The notes: generated by a model not told the origin, from the letters alone. A stretch of 64,000 nucleotides of DNA from Metabacillus sp. B2-18 (GCF_021117275.1 NZ_CP088245.1:4900001-4964000), one strand, 5' to 3'; positions 9,806-19,717 are shown, numbered from the stretch's first letter. Made by a program: numbers and translations.

Positions 9806-11914
9806 CTATGAAACTAGCTCTTTTTGTTCGCCAAATATCGACTTTTCTAGAAGCTCAGCAACATCATATGTGCTAACCGTTTCTTCTACTTCTTTTGCTT
9901 TTGTTCCATCACTTAACATCGTTAAGCAATACGGACAGCCTGAGCTAATCACCGATGGATTCACAGCTAATGCTTGCTCTGTTCTCGCAACGTTAATGCG
10001 GCTTCCTGTATCTTCTTCTGTCCACATTAAGCCTCCACCAGCTCCACAGCACATTCCTTTTTCACGATTACGCTCCATTTCAATGAGCTTCACACCAGGA
10101 ATTGCTTTTAAAATATTACGTGGTGCATCATACACTTCATTGTATCTTCCTAGGTAACAAGAATCGTGGAATGTAATGGTTTCATTAACAGGAAGGCTTG
10201 GTTTCAGTCTTCCAGAAGCCACTAGCTCTGCAAGCAATTCTGTATGGTGATAAACCTCTGCTTCTAACCCGAAATCCGGGTATTCATTTTTAAAGATATT
10301 ATAAGCATGTGGATCGATTGTGACGATCTTTTTCACATCATTTTTTACAAACTCATCAATATTTTTCGTTGCAAGCTCCTGGAATAAAAATTCATTCCCA
10401 AGGCGACGCGGTGTATCTCCTGAGTTTTTCTCTTTGTTACCAAGAATCGCAAATTTAACTCCAGCTTCGTTAAGAAGTTTTGCAAAAGATAAAGCAATTT
10501 TTTGACTGCGGTTATCGTAAGAGCCCATTGAGCCAACCCAAAATAAGTATTCAAACTCTTCTCCTGATTTGCTCATTTCTTTTACCGTTGGAACGTGTAC
10601 ATCTTCGCGTGCTTCACGCCATGTTTCACGCTCTTTACGGTTAAGTCCCCAAGGATTTCCTTGGCGTTCAATGTTTGTCATTGCACGCTGAGCATCTGCA
10701 TCCATTTTTCCTTCTGTTAGCACTAGATAACGGCGCATATCAATGATTTTATCAACATGCTCATTCATAACCGGACATTGATCTTCACAGTTACGGCACG
10801 TTGTACAAGCCCAAATTTCTTCTTCTGTAATCACATCACCGATTAATGAAGCACTATAGCCAGTTGCTGCCGTTTCTTGCGCACCTGAGCTAGCTGCCAT
10901 CATTGCAATTTGATTTCCTTTTGTGCCACTGAATGCTACAGCCGGCACCCATGGTTGTTTTTGTGTAACAGCTGCTCCTGTAAAGGTTAAATGGTCACGC
11001 AGCTTAATGATCAGGTCCATCGGAGAAAGTATTTTCCCTGTCCCTGTCGCCGGACACATATTTGTACAGCGCCCACATTCAACACATGCATATAAATCAA
11101 TTAACTGTGGTTGTGTAAAGTCTTCAATTTTGCCAACCCCGAATGATTCTTGTGTTTCATCTTCGAAATCAATTTTTTCAAGTTTACCGGGGTTTGATGT
11201 ACGGTTAAAGTACACATTCGCAGGCCCGGCAATTAAATGCGCATGCTTTGATTGTGGTACATACACTAAGAACGTTAATAAGAAAAGTAAATGGATCCAC
11301 CATGCAATATAGAAAATAACAATTGATCCTGTTTCACCTACAAAGCTCAGTAAAAAAGCAAATGATGAGGCAAGTGGCTCAGACCATGTTAGATCATGAT
11401 CATGCCAGATTAAGCCCATTCCGTTCCCAAGCAATACGGATAGCATTAAACCACCAATAAAAAGTAATACTAGTCCTGATTTAAATCCTCGTTTTAGGCG
11501 AACAAGCTTCTCCACATAACGACGGTGAAACGCCCAAACTACGGCAACTAAAATCATAAAGGTGATAATTTCTTGGAAAAACGTAAATGCCGGATACAGC
11601 GGTCCAAGCGGCAGATGTGCACCTGGTACTAAGCCTTTAATAATAAAATCAATGGCACCAAATTGAACAAGAATAAAGCCATAGAAAAACATCACATGAA
11701 TGATTCCACTCTTCTTATCTTTTAAGAGCTTTTTCTGTCCAAACACATTCACCCAAATTTTTTCTAATCTTTCTTTTACCTTTCCATCAAATTCAACTTT
11801 TTTGCCTAGCTTAATATAAGCCATTCTTGTACGAATTAAGTAGATGAAAAGATGGAATGCGTAAGCGGTTACAATTAAAAATGCAAGTAAATTTACCCAA
11901 AGTAATGCGCCCAT
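9806..11914 (-). CDS. fadF: Membrane iron-sulfur oxidoreductase of fatty-acid oxidation
   Basis: FadF (YwjF) family protein thought to pass electrons from acyl-CoA oxidation (via ETF) toward the quinone pool. The start is ATG 11914 (GGGGGAAACAAC upstream), giving 702 residues. The N-terminal ~220 residues hold several membrane segments of the nitrate-reductase-gamma/HdrE type. Two 4Fe-4S motifs follow (Cys277/280/283/287 and Cys370/373/376/380). The C-terminal half holds CCG-type cysteine domains (DSCYLGRYNEVYD, GMCCGAGGG). It is the first gene of the leftward block and is driven by the promoter at 12006-12035. Confidence 0.93.
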   Translation of the reverse strand: MGALLWVNLLAFLIVTAYAFHLFIYLIRTRMAYIKLGKKVEFDGKVKERLEKIWVNVFGQKKLLKDKKSGIIHVMFFYGFILVQFGAIDFIIKGLVPGAHLPLGPLYPAFTFFQEIITFMILVAVVWAFHRRYVEKLVRLKRGFKSGLVLLFIGGLMLSVLLGNGMGLIWHDHDLTWSEPLASSFAFLLSFVGETGSIVIFYIAWWIHLLFLLTFLVYVPQSKHAHLIAGPANVYFNRTSNPGKLEKIDFEDETQESFGVGKIEDFTQPQLIDLYACVECGRCTNMCPATGTGKILSPMDLIIKLRDHLTFTGAAVTQKQPWVPAVAFSGTKGNQIAMMAASSGAQETAATGYSASLIGDVITEEEIWACTTCRNCEDQCPVMNEHVDKIIDMRRYLVLTEGKMDADAQRAMTNIERQGNPWGLNRKERETWREAREDVHVPTVKEMSKSGEEFEYLFWVGSMGSYDNRSQKIALSFAKLLNEAGVKFAILGNKEKNSGDTPRRLGNEFLFQELATKNIDEFVKNDVKKIVTIDPHAYNIFKNEYPDFGLEAEVYHHTELLAELVASGRLKPSLPVNETITFHDSCYLGRYNEVYDAPRNILKAIPGVKLIEMERNREKGMCCGAGGGLMWTEEDTGSRINVARTEQALAVNPSVISSGCPYCLTMLSDGTKAKEVEETVSTYDVAELLEKSIFGEQKELVS

Positions 11915-12005
11915 GTTGTTTCCCCCAATCTCCCAATTGTTACAGTCTGTTTTTCCCCTTTGCACAACAGTCAGTTTCTTGTTTTCTGAATTTACTTATA
12001 TCTCT

Positions 12006-12035
12006 ATGATAATAAATGAATGAGCATTCAGTCAA
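12006..12035 (-). promoter_or_regulatory. fadF promoter with FadR-like operator
   Basis: Minus-strand TTGACT (12030-12035), 18-bp spacer, TATCAT (12006-12011). The 18-bp sequence TGAATGAGCATTCAGTCA at 12017-12034 closely fits the FadR consensus TGAATGAMTANTCATTCA and covers the -35 and spacer. This is the classic layout for repression relieved by long-chain acyl-CoA. The site is seen; the regulator identity is inferred from the B. subtilis FadR regulon. Confidence 0.7.
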
Positions 12036-12146
12036 TATATTTTTGATGTGTATTTATAAATGGTGGTTGTACAATGTATTCTTGAACTTTTTAAATATTC
12101 TTCAAATAATCTTTAAACTTAGTTGGTTTATACCATGTTTTAGTAA

Positions 12147-12235
12147 ATGGTTGATTTCCGCTACAGATTGCTCGCTTTCCGCGGGGCGTGCGGTGCTCCC
12201 GCAGGAGTCTCGCATCTTTCGCTACAATCAACCAT
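12147..12235. repeat. GC-rich palindromic element
   Basis: An 89-bp element bounded by ATGGTTGATT/AATCAACCAT. Its core contains CTTTCCGCGGGG and CTCCCGCAGGAGTC, the same blocks as in 53465-53585. GC content contrasts with the AT-rich surroundings. This looks like a dispersed non-coding element of a kind common in Bacillaceae, lying between fadF and cls. Confidence 0.8.
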
Positions 12236-12357
12236 AAGAAGTTTTACGTCCTGTATCTAATTACATAAAAACAGTTAAAAATGCTCAAGATAAATAGAAC
12301 TTGCTGATTACTAATATTTACATTCATAAAATCTATGTGCTGCTAGGAGGATGGCGT

Positions 12358-13560
12358 TTGAACATCGTATTCATTATTTGCTTTATCATAGTGGCAATTA
12401 TTAGTTGGTGGACGATTGATTATCACCTTGGTAGAAGAAGTCATCTGGCAACAAGCAAGTACACGCAATTTCCTCAACGTAAAAGTGATATTACCCTTAT
12501 TACAGATGGAGATACTTTATATAAAGATCTTTTTGAGAGCATTAAAAATAGTACAAAAAGTATTCATGTGCTATTCTTCATTGTGAAAAATGATGAGATC
12601 AGTCATGAGTTTTTAACGATTTTGGGTGAAAGAGCGAGTCAAGGTGTCGAAGTGCGCCTTTTACTTGACTATGTAGGTAGCTCGAAGCTTACGAAAAAAA
12701 GGATTCAAGCTCTAAAAGACAAGGGTGTACGTCTTGCTTTTAGCCATAAACCTAAGTTTCCCTATCTTTTTTATACCCTACAAGCTAGAAATCATCGAAA
12801 AATTACAGTTTTAGATGGTAAAACCTCTTATTTAGGCGGCTTTAATATCGGAAAAGAGTATCTTGGAAATGACCCAAAGTTAGGGTATTGGAGAGATTTT
12901 CATCTAAAAATAACTGGTGAAGGTACAGCTGATTTACAGAAACAATTTTTAAAGGATTGGTACGACTCTACTGGTGAGGATGATGTAGAAAATCTCGAGT
13001 ACTACCCTACCCTGCCTTCTGGTAAGAGTGAGCATCTGTTCATTTCTACATATGGAGAAAATCTAAAAAAACACTTTATTTCATTTATTCAGAATGCTAA
13101 TAAGGAAATTTTAATTTGCTCGCCTTATTTCATTCCAGGTAAAGAAATATTAGACGAGCTATTAGCTGCCACATCAAGAGGTGTGCAAGTCAGAATAATG
13201 GTGCCGATGCGAAAGGATCATCCCCTTGTAAAAGAGGCTTCATTCCCTTACTTTGGCCCTCTTTTACTTGCAGGATGTGAAATTTATCGATATTACCATG
13301 GCTTCTTTCACGCAAAAATGATTATGATTGACGATCATCTTTGTGACATCGGAACAGCAAACTTTGATAAAAGAAGCTTTTATTTAAACGACGAAATGAA
13401 CTGCCTTATTTATGACCGCGAATTCATTCAAGAGGTAAAGAAATTTGTTCAAGGTGATTTTGGTCGTTCAGAGTTGTTAACCTATCAGGCATACCAAAGC
13501 CGATCTTTTTTTGAAAAAGGAAAGGAAAAGTTTGCTACGTTGGTGTCACATTTTTTGTAA
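12358..13560 (+). CDS. ywjE: Cardiolipin synthase / phospholipase D family protein
   Basis: Membrane-bound phospholipase-D superfamily enzyme that joins phosphatidylglycerol molecules into cardiolipin. The start is TTG 12358, six bases after AGGAGG, giving 400 residues (B. subtilis YwjE 398); an in-frame TTG at 12301 lacks a ribosome site. There is one N-terminal membrane anchor (residues ~1-20). Two HKD motifs follow, HRKITVLDGKTSYLGGFN and HAKMIMIDDHLCDIGTANFD, both complete. It is followed 69 bp later by uvsE, as in B. subtilis. It is a YwjE-type enzyme; the main cardiolipin synthase would be elsewhere. Confidence 0.88.
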   Translation: MNIVFIICFIIVAIISWWTIDYHLGRRSHLATSKYTQFPQRKSDITLITDGDTLYKDLFESIKNSTKSIHVLFFIVKNDEISHEFLTILGERASQGVEVRLLLDYVGSSKLTKKRIQALKDKGVRLAFSHKPKFPYLFYTLQARNHRKITVLDGKTSYLGGFNIGKEYLGNDPKLGYWRDFHLKITGEGTADLQKQFLKDWYDSTGEDDVENLEYYPTLPSGKSEHLFISTYGENLKKHFISFIQNANKEILICSPYFIPGKEILDELLAATSRGVQVRIMVPMRKDHPLVKEASFPYFGPLLLAGCEIYRYYHGFFHAKMIMIDDHLCDIGTANFDKRSFYLNDEMNCLIYDREFIQEVKKFVQGDFGRSELLTYQAYQSRSFFEKGKEKFATLVSHFL

Positions 13561-13629
13561 TTCATTAGAGTCAGGGTGAGGCCCTCGCAGGCACTTTGGC
13601 GCTAAAATCACAACTTTAGGAGGGAGATC

Positions 13630-14586
13630 ATGATTATTCGGTTCGGCTATGTGTCACATGCTCTTTCTCTATGGGATTGTTCACCAGCCAAATCATTAAC
13701 ATTCACAAGATGGAAAAAGCTCGATGAACAAGAACGGCACGATCAATTATTGTTTGTAACGAAGCAAAATCTAGAACACACATTACGAATGATGCACTAC
13801 AATATTGCCCACGAAATAATGGTATACAGGATGTCATCATCGATTGTTCCGCTTGCCACTCATCCTGAGGTACTTTGGGATTATAAAACACCTTTTAAAG
13901 ATCTGCTCACTGAAATTGGAGACTTAGTGAAAAAGTATAAGCTGCGGACGAGTTTTCATCCAAATCAATTCACACTGTTTACAAGTGATAAAAAGCATAT
14001 TACAGAAAATGCAGTTGGCGATATGACCTATCATTATGACTTATTGGATGCGATGGGACTTGCAGATGAAGCCATTATTAACATCCATGTCGGCGGAGCT
14101 TACGGTGATAAGACAAAGGCTACAGAGCGATTTCATGAAAATATTAAGAAACTGCCTGGACACATAAAAAGAAGAATGACTCTTGAAAATGATGATAAAA
14201 CCTATACAACGTCAGAAACATTGGCAATTTGTCAAAAAGAGAAGATTCCCCTTTTATTTGATTATCATCACTACATGGCAAATAAAGATGATGATGAGGA
14301 TTTCGTAGAACTGCTTCCTACTATTTTTGATACGTGGGATTGGGTCGGTATACACCCAAAAATACATGTTTCCTCTCCAAAGTCTGAGAAGGAATTTCGT
14401 AGTCATGCTGATTATGTTGATGCTGAGTTTTTAATGCCGTTATTAAAAGGGTTGAAAGAACTGAATGTTGACGTTGATTTGATGATTGAAGCGAAGCAAA
14501 AGGATAGAGCAGCATTGAAGCTTTGTGAGGATGTTGCGAAGATTAGAGGAGTTAAGCGGATTGGTGGCGCTACTATAGAATGGTAG
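13630..14586 (+). CDS. uvsE: UV DNA damage endonuclease
   Basis: UVDE, a TIM-barrel endonuclease that nicks 5' of UV photoproducts, acting independently of UvrABC and useful in spores. 318 residues from ATG 13630 behind TAGGAGGGAGATC. It begins with the typical [21 protein letters not shown] and contains metal-binding segments [36 protein letters not shown] and MIEAKQKD. In B. subtilis ywjD (uvsE) lies beside ywjE in the same way. Confidence 0.94.
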   Translation: MIIRFGYVSHALSLWDCSPAKSLTFTRWKKLDEQERHDQLLFVTKQNLEHTLRMMHYNIAHEIMVYRMSSSIVPLATHPEVLWDYKTPFKDLLTEIGDLVKKYKLRTSFHPNQFTLFTSDKKHITENAVGDMTYHYDLLDAMGLADEAIINIHVGGAYGDKTKATERFHENIKKLPGHIKRRMTLENDDKTYTTSETLAICQKEKIPLLFDYHHYMANKDDDEDFVELLPTIFDTWDWVGIHPKIHVSSPKSEKEFRSHADYVDAEFLMPLLKGLKELNVDVDLMIEAKQKDRAALKLCEDVAKIRGVKRIGGATIEW

Positions 14587-14606
14587 TGCCATTTTCCTAT
14601 TAAAAA

Positions 14607-14620
14607 TGATAACGTTTTCA
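14607..14620 (+). promoter_or_regulatory. cre-like site 1 upstream of beta-amylase
   Basis: TGATAACGTTTTCA fits the CcpA-site consensus with one mismatch. It lies 140 bp before the beta-amylase start, between it and uvsE. Confidence 0.5.
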
Positions 14621-14684
14621 CTTGATTTATATGTATGATCTGGGTTATCCTTTATGCTACAGCGGTGCTCTTACATTTCATTCT

Positions 14685-14737
14685 GTGCAATCGGTTGCGC
14701 AAATAAACGGTTGTGTAAGCGCTTAAAATAAAACCGT
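14685..14737 (+). promoter_or_regulatory. Repeat-rich regulatory region with cre-like site 2, upstream of beta-amylase
   Basis: TGTAAGCGCTTAAA at 14714-14727 is a one-mismatch cre site in what should be the leader or promoter. It is flanked by the inverted repeat AACGGTT/AACCGTT and by a direct repeat of CGGTTGYGYAA. Together these suggest an operator for CcpA and perhaps a second regulator of starch use. Confidence 0.5.
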
Positions 14738-14760
14738 TGTACAACAAAGGAGGATGTAAT

Positions 14761-16419
14761 ATGTGTCAATTTTTCAAAAGGTTTGGAATTAGTTTGCTCA
14801 TTATTCTTCTCACCGTGTCTTCTCTCTTTTCAACCTCAGCAAGCGCAGACATCAAATCAGATTATAAAACATACGTAATGGCACCACTTACGAAAATCAC
14901 AAACTGGAGTGATTTTGCAAAGCAGTTGGCTACTTTAAAAAGCAATGGGGTATATGCTTTAACAACTGATGTTTGGTGGGGTGATGTTGAAAAAAACGGC
15001 AATAATCAATTTGATTGGTCCTATTATCGTCAATATGCACAAACTGTAAGAGAATCAGGACTTAAATGGGTTCCGATCATCTCTACACATCAATGTGGTG
15101 GCAATGTTGGTGATGATTGCAATATTCCGATACCAAGCTGGGTTTGGAATTTAGCCTCTACTGATACACTTACTCATAAATCTGAAACCGGCTATGTAAA
15201 CAAAGAAACATTATCTCCATGGGCAACGGGTGTAATCTCAACACAATATGACGAATTGTATGAATCATTCTCGCAAAATTTCTCAGACTATAAAGATATT
15301 ATTATAAAAATCTACTTAAGTGGTGGACCTGCGGGTGAATTAAGATTTCCATCCTATGTATCAAGTGACGGTTGGTCCTACCCCTCAAGAGGAAAACTGC
15401 AAGCATATACAGATACAGCGAAAAGTGACTTCCGAACGAATATGCAAGCTAAGTATAGTACGTTAACAAACTTAAATACTGCTTGGAAAACAAATCTTAC
15501 TTCATGGAATCAGGTAAATCCACCTTCAGATGGAGATAACTTCTTCTCCTCAGGTGCTGCCTATAATAGTCAATATGGAAAAGATTTTATGACGTGGTAT
15601 CAAAATGTTTTAATTAAACATCTTACCTTAATTAGTCAGAAGGCTCATGAAAATTTTGATGCTACATTTGGTGTTCCAGTCGGCGCCAAAATTGCCGGAA
15701 TCCACTGGAAAATGAATGACCCTTCGATGCCACATGCTGCTGAATACTCAGCTGGTTATTACAACTATGCAAGCATACTTGATCAGTTCAAAGCTAGTAA
15801 TCTACATCTTACTTTTACATGCTTAGAGATGGACAACAGTCAAGAATTTACAAGCCCGTATTACTCAGCACCGAAGGCTCTTGTTACTCAAATTGCGAAT
15901 TTGGCAACACAAAGAGGAATCGTGCTTAACGGCGAGAATGCACTGGCTATCTCTAGCTCTGATGCTAGCTATAGTGAGTCTCGCTACCGAAATACAGCAC
16001 AGCACCTATTCAATGAAGGCTTCAGCGGTTTCACTTTGCTTCGATTAGCAAATGTCGTTCAGTCTAATGGAACAAAAACTGCTGAAATGGACCGCTTTCG
16101 AGATATTTTAGCTCTACAGCCGATTAAAGTTAATTTTATCGTTAAAAATGCTCCAACCGCATACGGGGATACTGTTTATGTGACAGGGAACCGCTGGGAA
16201 ATGGGAATGTGGAACAATCCTGATGGAGACATGATCAAACTAACCTGGGATAACACAAATAAAGACTGGCGTGGAACAGCAAATATTGCAGCTAATCGTT
16301 ACTATGAATTTAAAGCTGTAATCGTCGGCTCAAATGGAAGTGCAAAAGCATGGGAGCCTAATGGTAATAATACTTGGTCTACTCCTAATATGAGTTCGAA
16401 TTATACGATTCAGTGGTAA
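14761..16419 (+). CDS. Secreted beta-amylase with starch-binding domain
   Basis: Glycoside hydrolase family 14 enzyme releasing maltose from the non-reducing ends of starch, outside the cell. The start is ATG 14761 with AAAGGAGG upstream. The 552-residue precursor has a signal peptide (cleavage likely after SASA, residue 29). A GH14 barrel follows with catalytic Glu193 (GPAGELRFPSY) and Glu392 (LNGENALA), matching Glu172/Glu367 of the Bacillus cereus enzyme. The flexible-lid segment STHQCGGNVGDDC is present. Residues ~457-552 form a CBM20 starch-binding domain. It is monocistronic, with cre-like sites upstream and its own terminator. It is absent from this place in B. subtilis, so likely gained or retained locally. 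Confidence 0.96.
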   Translation: MCQFFKRFGISLLIILLTVSSLFSTSASADIKSDYKTYVMAPLTKITNWSDFAKQLATLKSNGVYALTTDVWWGDVEKNGNNQFDWSYYRQYAQTVRESGLKWVPIISTHQCGGNVGDDCNIPIPSWVWNLASTDTLTHKSETGYVNKETLSPWATGVISTQYDELYESFSQNFSDYKDIIIKIYLSGGPAGELRFPSYVSSDGWSYPSRGKLQAYTDTAKSDFRTNMQAKYSTLTNLNTAWKTNLTSWNQVNPPSDGDNFFSSGAAYNSQYGKDFMTWYQNVLIKHLTLISQKAHENFDATFGVPVGAKIAGIHWKMNDPSMPHAAEYSAGYYNYASILDQFKASNLHLTFTCLEMDNSQEFTSPYYSAPKALVTQIANLATQRGIVLNGENALAISSSDASYSESRYRNTAQHLFNEGFSGFTLLRLANVVQSNGTKTAEMDRFRDILALQPIKVNFIVKNAPTAYGDTVYVTGNRWEMGMWNNPDGDMIKLTWDNTNKDWRGTANIAANRYYEFKAVIVGSNGSAKAWEPNGNNTWSTPNMSSNYTIQW

Positions 16420-16426
16420 AAATGAG

Positions 16427-16463
16427 CCCCCTCAGCTTTGCTTTAGGCAAGCTGAGGGGGTTC
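16427..16463 (+). terminator. Terminator of beta-amylase gene
   Basis: Perfect 12-bp stem CCCCCTCAGCTT/AAGCTGAGGGGG with a 10-nt loop, then TTCTTGTGCTTTT. Confidence 0.85.
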
Positions 16464-16500
16464 TTGTGCTTTTGGAGGGGGTATCATCTATTTCGGGCAT

Positions 16501-16634
16501 TTATCCGTGATGCTGAGATTTTATCCGCGATTTCCGAACCCTTATCCGCGATTTCCGAACCGTTATCCGCGATGCTGGGATTTTATCCGCGATTTCCGAA
16601 CCCTTATCCGCGATGCTGGGATTTTATCCGCGAT
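16501..16634. repeat. 20/21-bp tandem repeats with TTATCCGCGAT core
   Basis: Seven units starting with TTATCCG(C/T)GAT at 16501, 16521, 16542, 16563, 16583, 16604 and 16624. Two unit types interleave: a 20-bp type ending GCTGRGATT and a 21-bp type ending TTCCGAACCC/G. They lie between two convergent terminators. A single related copy (rc ATATCCGCGATTCTCAGA) is near 24930. Frames happen to stay open through the array, but I see no sign of coding. Confidence 0.9.
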
Positions 16635-16638
16635 CCCA

Positions 16639-16672
16639 CAAAAAACCTCAGATGAGCAACTCTCATCTGAGG
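16639..16672 (-). terminator. Terminator of argS
   Basis: Perfect 11-bp stem CCTCAGATGAG/CTCATCTGAGG, loop 5 nt, followed on the minus strand by a run of T. Confidence 0.88.
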
Positions 16673-16685
16673 CAGATTTCTTTTT

Positions 16686-18356
16686 TTACATCTTTTCAGG
16701 TGCAGAAACACCTATGATCGTCAATGCATTTTGTAATGTAACTTGTGTTGCTTTCATTAGGCCTAGTCTTGCGCGGCTTTTTTCTGTGTTTTCAGGATCC
16801 AGCACTTTTTCAGCGTTGTAGAAGCTGTGAAGTGTTGATGCTAGGTCATAAATGTAATTTGTAATGCGGTGCGGAATACGTTTTTGAGCTGCTTCCGCTA
16901 CTGCTTGTGGGAATTCGCCTAGTTTTTTCAGTAAGTCAAATTCTTTTTCTGATGAAATTTCATCTAATTTTAGGTTATCTTCAAATGATAATCCCTGTTC
17001 TTCCCCTTGGCGCAGCATGCTGCAAATACGTGCATGAGCATATTGTGCGTAGTATACAGGGTTTTCGTTTGATTTTGAGACAGCAAGATCAAGGTCAAAG
17101 TCCATATGTGTATCGGCACTTCTCATCGCGAAGAAGTAACGTACGGCATCAAGACCTACTTCTTCAATCAAATCACGCATAGTAACAGCTTTACCTGTAC
17201 GTTTACTCATCTTCATTTTTTCACCGTTTTTGTAAAGATGAACAAGCTGAATGATTTCTACTTCAAGAGTATCCTTGCCATAGCCTAGTGCTTCAATTGC
17301 TGCCTTCATACGAGGAATGTAGCCGTGGTGGTCTGCTCCCCATACGTTGATTAGCTTTGTAAAGCCACGGTCAAGCTTGTCCTTGTGATAAGCAAGGTCT
17401 GGTGTTAAATATGTGTAAGAGCCGTCATTTTTAATTAAAACGCGGTCTTTGTCATCACCGAATGTTGTTGAACGGAACCATGTTGCACCATCTTCTTCAT
17501 AGATGTGGCCCTTTTCTCTTAACGCAGCAAGGGCATTATCAATTTTTCCGTTGTGATAAAGAGATGTTTCTGAGTACCACACATCAAATGGCACACGGAA
17601 TTCTTCTAAGTCAGCTTTTAGCTTTGCCATTTCGTATTTTAATCCGTATTCTCTAAAAAAGCTTAAGCGCTCGTCACTTGATTGCTCAACGAATTTATCA
17701 CCGTGCTCTTCAGCAAGCTTTTTTCCGATGCCAACAATGTCTTCCCCATGGTAGCCATCCTCAGGCATTTCTGTATCCTTACCTAGTGCTTGGAAGTAAC
17801 GCGCTTCTACTGAAAGAGCTAAGTTGTTAATTTGGTTTCCGGCATCATTAATGTAGTACTCACGAGATACATCGTACCCAGCTTTTGCTAATACGTTACA
17901 TAATGAATCACCTACAGCAGCTCCACGTGCATGACCTAAGTGAAGGTCGCCTGTTGGATTTGCAGAAACAAACTCTACTTGAACTTTTTCTTTGTTTCCT
18001 ACGTTTATTTCACCGTAGCTTTCGCCAGCCTTTAGGATGTTTGGAATTAAGTCTGAAAGGTAGCTGTTATTCATGTAAAAGTTAATGAACCCAGGGCCAG
18101 CAATTTCAATTTTTTCAATTGAACCTTTTTCTTTATCGAAGTTTTCAACAATTGCTTCTGCAATCGCGCGTGGTGCCTTTTTCGCTACACGTGCAAGTTG
18201 CATCGCCATGTTTGTTGAATAATCTCCATGTGCCTTTTCCTTTGGAAGTTCTAATAATACATCTGGAATTTGCGCTTCTTCAGCTAAACCAGCTTTTAAA
18301 ACGGAAGCTTTGATTTCATCTTTTAACCGTTCTTTGACTTGCTCAACGATATTCAT
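16686..18356 (-). CDS. argS: Arginyl-tRNA synthetase
   Basis: Class I aminoacyl-tRNA synthetase charging tRNA-Arg. 556 residues, as in Bacillus. It has the N-terminal Arg-tRNA additional domain, HLGH (residues 139-142, the HIGH motif), the [15 protein letters not shown] signature and a DALR anticodon-binding C-terminus ending SAPEKM. It overlaps the upstream ywiB gene by 4 bp, as in B. subtilis, so the two are translationally coupled. No T-box leader is seen upstream of the pair. Confidence 0.97.
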   Translation of the reverse strand: MNIVEQVKERLKDEIKASVLKAGLAEEAQIPDVLLELPKEKAHGDYSTNMAMQLARVAKKAPRAIAEAIVENFDKEKGSIEKIEIAGPGFINFYMNNSYLSDLIPNILKAGESYGEINVGNKEKVQVEFVSANPTGDLHLGHARGAAVGDSLCNVLAKAGYDVSREYYINDAGNQINNLALSVEARYFQALGKDTEMPEDGYHGEDIVGIGKKLAEEHGDKFVEQSSDERLSFFREYGLKYEMAKLKADLEEFRVPFDVWYSETSLYHNGKIDNALAALREKGHIYEEDGATWFRSTTFGDDKDRVLIKNDGSYTYLTPDLAYHKDKLDRGFTKLINVWGADHHGYIPRMKAAIEALGYGKDTLEVEIIQLVHLYKNGEKMKMSKRTGKAVTMRDLIEEVGLDAVRYFFAMRSADTHMDFDLDLAVSKSNENPVYYAQYAHARICSMLRQGEEQGLSFEDNLKLDEISSEKEFDLLKKLGEFPQAVAEAAQKRIPHRITNYIYDLASTLHSFYNAEKVLDPENTEKSRARLGLMKATQVTLQNALTIIGVSAPEKM

Positions 18357-18784
18357 TGATACTCCTCCTTATAGGTAATCATCAGTTTATGTACATGCTT
18401 TTCATTTTCATCTATTTGCAAATCATATAAAATAACGAGCTTATCTTCAAGCTCTGTTTTTTCTTTTGTTAGTGATTTTGTATATGTTTCTAATTGAAGC
18501 TTGCCAAATGGTGTACCATAATCGGTTAGTGTTACCTCATCTTCGATAAAACGCTGTTTCATCGTAACCGCACCAGATCGCATAACCATAACCTCACGAT
18601 CAGCAATTTTCACAGTTGTTTTGACAGATCCGAGTTCATGAGTTTCATCATAACGGAGATAAATGGTTTTCCCCTTTAAAAAGTATTCACCTGTTGTTGA
18701 AACCTCAATCGTTTCTTTATCATCATCATGTTGATTCTGGATCTCCGACAACACATGGATTCTAATAGGCGTGCTTTCTGACAT
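18353..18784 (-). CDS. ywiB: YwiB family protein (DUF1934)
   Basis: 143-residue cytoplasmic protein of the YwiB/DUF1934 family, a lipocalin-like beta-barrel of unknown function. It starts [15 protein letters not shown] behind GGGAGTGTC and ends inside the argS start. The pairing ywiB-argS is conserved in Bacillus. The biochemical role is not known. Confidence 0.85.
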   Translation of the reverse strand: MSESTPIRIHVLSEIQNQHDDDKETIEVSTTGEYFLKGKTIYLRYDETHELGSVKTTVKIADREVMVMRSGAVTMKQRFIEDEVTLTDYGTPFGKLQLETYTKSLTKEKTELEDKLVILYDLQIDENEKHVHKLMITYKEEYQ

Positions 18785-18865
18785 GTAGACACTCCCTTTC
18801 CATCATTCTCCTTTAACTTTAATAGTATAAAGAACACATTGCAACTACGCAAGAGAGAAAAATTC

Positions 18866-18898
18866 GGTGCCTGTCACTTCCCGAAGTTTGTCGAACGA
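18866..18898 (-). repeat. REP-like element copy A
   Basis: Read on the minus strand, CGTTCGACAAACTTCGGGA continues into AGTGACAGGCACC. The same element with two differences is at 28532-28564 on the plus strand. It is a non-coding dispersed repeat. Confidence 0.8.
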
Positions 18899-18911
18899 GT
18901 TGGAAGACCAC

Positions 18912-18937
18912 AAAAAAACAACCAGCTAATGCTGGCT
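18912..18937 (-). terminator. Terminator of the CAP-domain gene
   Basis: Minus-strand stem AGCCAGC/GCTGGTT with loop ATTA and a seven-T run. Confidence 0.8.
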
Positions 18938-18949
18938 GCTTCTCTTAAC

Positions 18950-19708
18950 TTATTTCCCAATAAACTGCTGAGTCCAATAGTTACCTTCCGCTACATAACC
19001 TACCCCAATGTGAGTAAAGTTTGAACTTAGGATGTTTGCACGGTGGCCTGAGCTGTTCATCCACGCGTTTACAACTTCTTGTGGAGTGCGTTGGCCTTTT
19101 GCGATGTTTTCGCCTGCTGTACGGTATGTTACGCCAAATTTCTTCATCATATCAAACGGTGAGCCGTATGTTGGGCTTGTATGTGAAAAGTAGTTATTTT
19201 TTTGCATGTCTAATGATTTCTCACGGGCTACTTTGCTTAGTGTGAAATCAACTTTTAAAGCTGGTAGACCTTGTTTTGCACGTTCTTGGTTTGTTAAATC
19301 TACTACTTGCTGCTCGTATTGACTTAGCTGGTAGCTAGCTTGCTCAGTTGTTTGTTCTGTTTGAGCTGGTTGCTGTGTAGTCGGCTGTTGAGTAGTAGGT
19401 TCCTGAGTCGTTGGCTGCTCAGCTGTTGGTTGTTGAGTATCAGGCTCTTGAGTTGTTGGCTTCTGCTCTACTTTTGTTGGTTCTTCCTTAGTAGTTGTTT
19501 CTGGTTGTTGTGTTGGTTGTTGAATTTTAAATTGACTATAATATTTTTGTAGCAGAGCATTAATGCGCTCCATATCAACATTACCAGATTGATAATAGTA
19601 AACTTTTGATTGTGTAGTGTTTGAAGCCGCATCAGCTTTATCAACGATTGGATTTGCCATTAATAATGCTGCACCTGCTACGACTGACAATATGATTTTC
19701 TTTTTCAT
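18950..19708 (-). CDS. Secreted CAP-domain (SCP/PR-1-like) protein
   Basis: 252 residues from ATG 19708, nine bases after GGGAGG; the in-frame ATG 19717 touches the ribosome site and is unlikely. A signal peptide comes first (…ILSVVAGAALLMANPIVDKADA|A). A Pro/Thr/Gln-rich linker of repeated (T/A)EQPTTQEP units (~residues 60-125) follows. The C-terminal ~125 residues are a CAP domain of the YkwD type (LTNQERAKQGLPALKVD, FSHTSPTYGSPFDMM, GENIAKGQ, NSSGHRANILSSNFTHIGVGYV). The linker suggests wall spanning. Spore-coat or wall-associated roles are known for YkwD-like proteins, but the function here is open. Confidence 0.9.
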   Translation of the reverse strand: MKKKIILSVVAGAALLMANPIVDKADAASNTTQSKVYYYQSGNVDMERINALLQKYYSQFKIQQPTQQPETTTKEEPTKVEQKPTTQEPDTQQPTAEQPTTQEPTTQQPTTQQPAQTEQTTEQASYQLSQYEQQVVDLTNQERAKQGLPALKVDFTLSKVAREKSLDMQKNNYFSHTSPTYGSPFDMMKKFGVTYRTAGENIAKGQRTPQEVVNAWMNSSGHRANILSSNFTHIGVGYVAEGNYWTQQFIGK

Positions 19709-19717
19709 ATGTTTCAT

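Noticed and set aside
16413..16821. Open frames across the TTATCCGCGAT repeats
   Set aside because: They start inside the amylase terminator region, have no ribosome site and run into argS antisense; explained by repeat composition.
18785..18865. T-box leader for the ywiB-argS unit
   Set aside because: No T-box sequence, specifier hairpin or competing terminator could be found upstream of ywiB.
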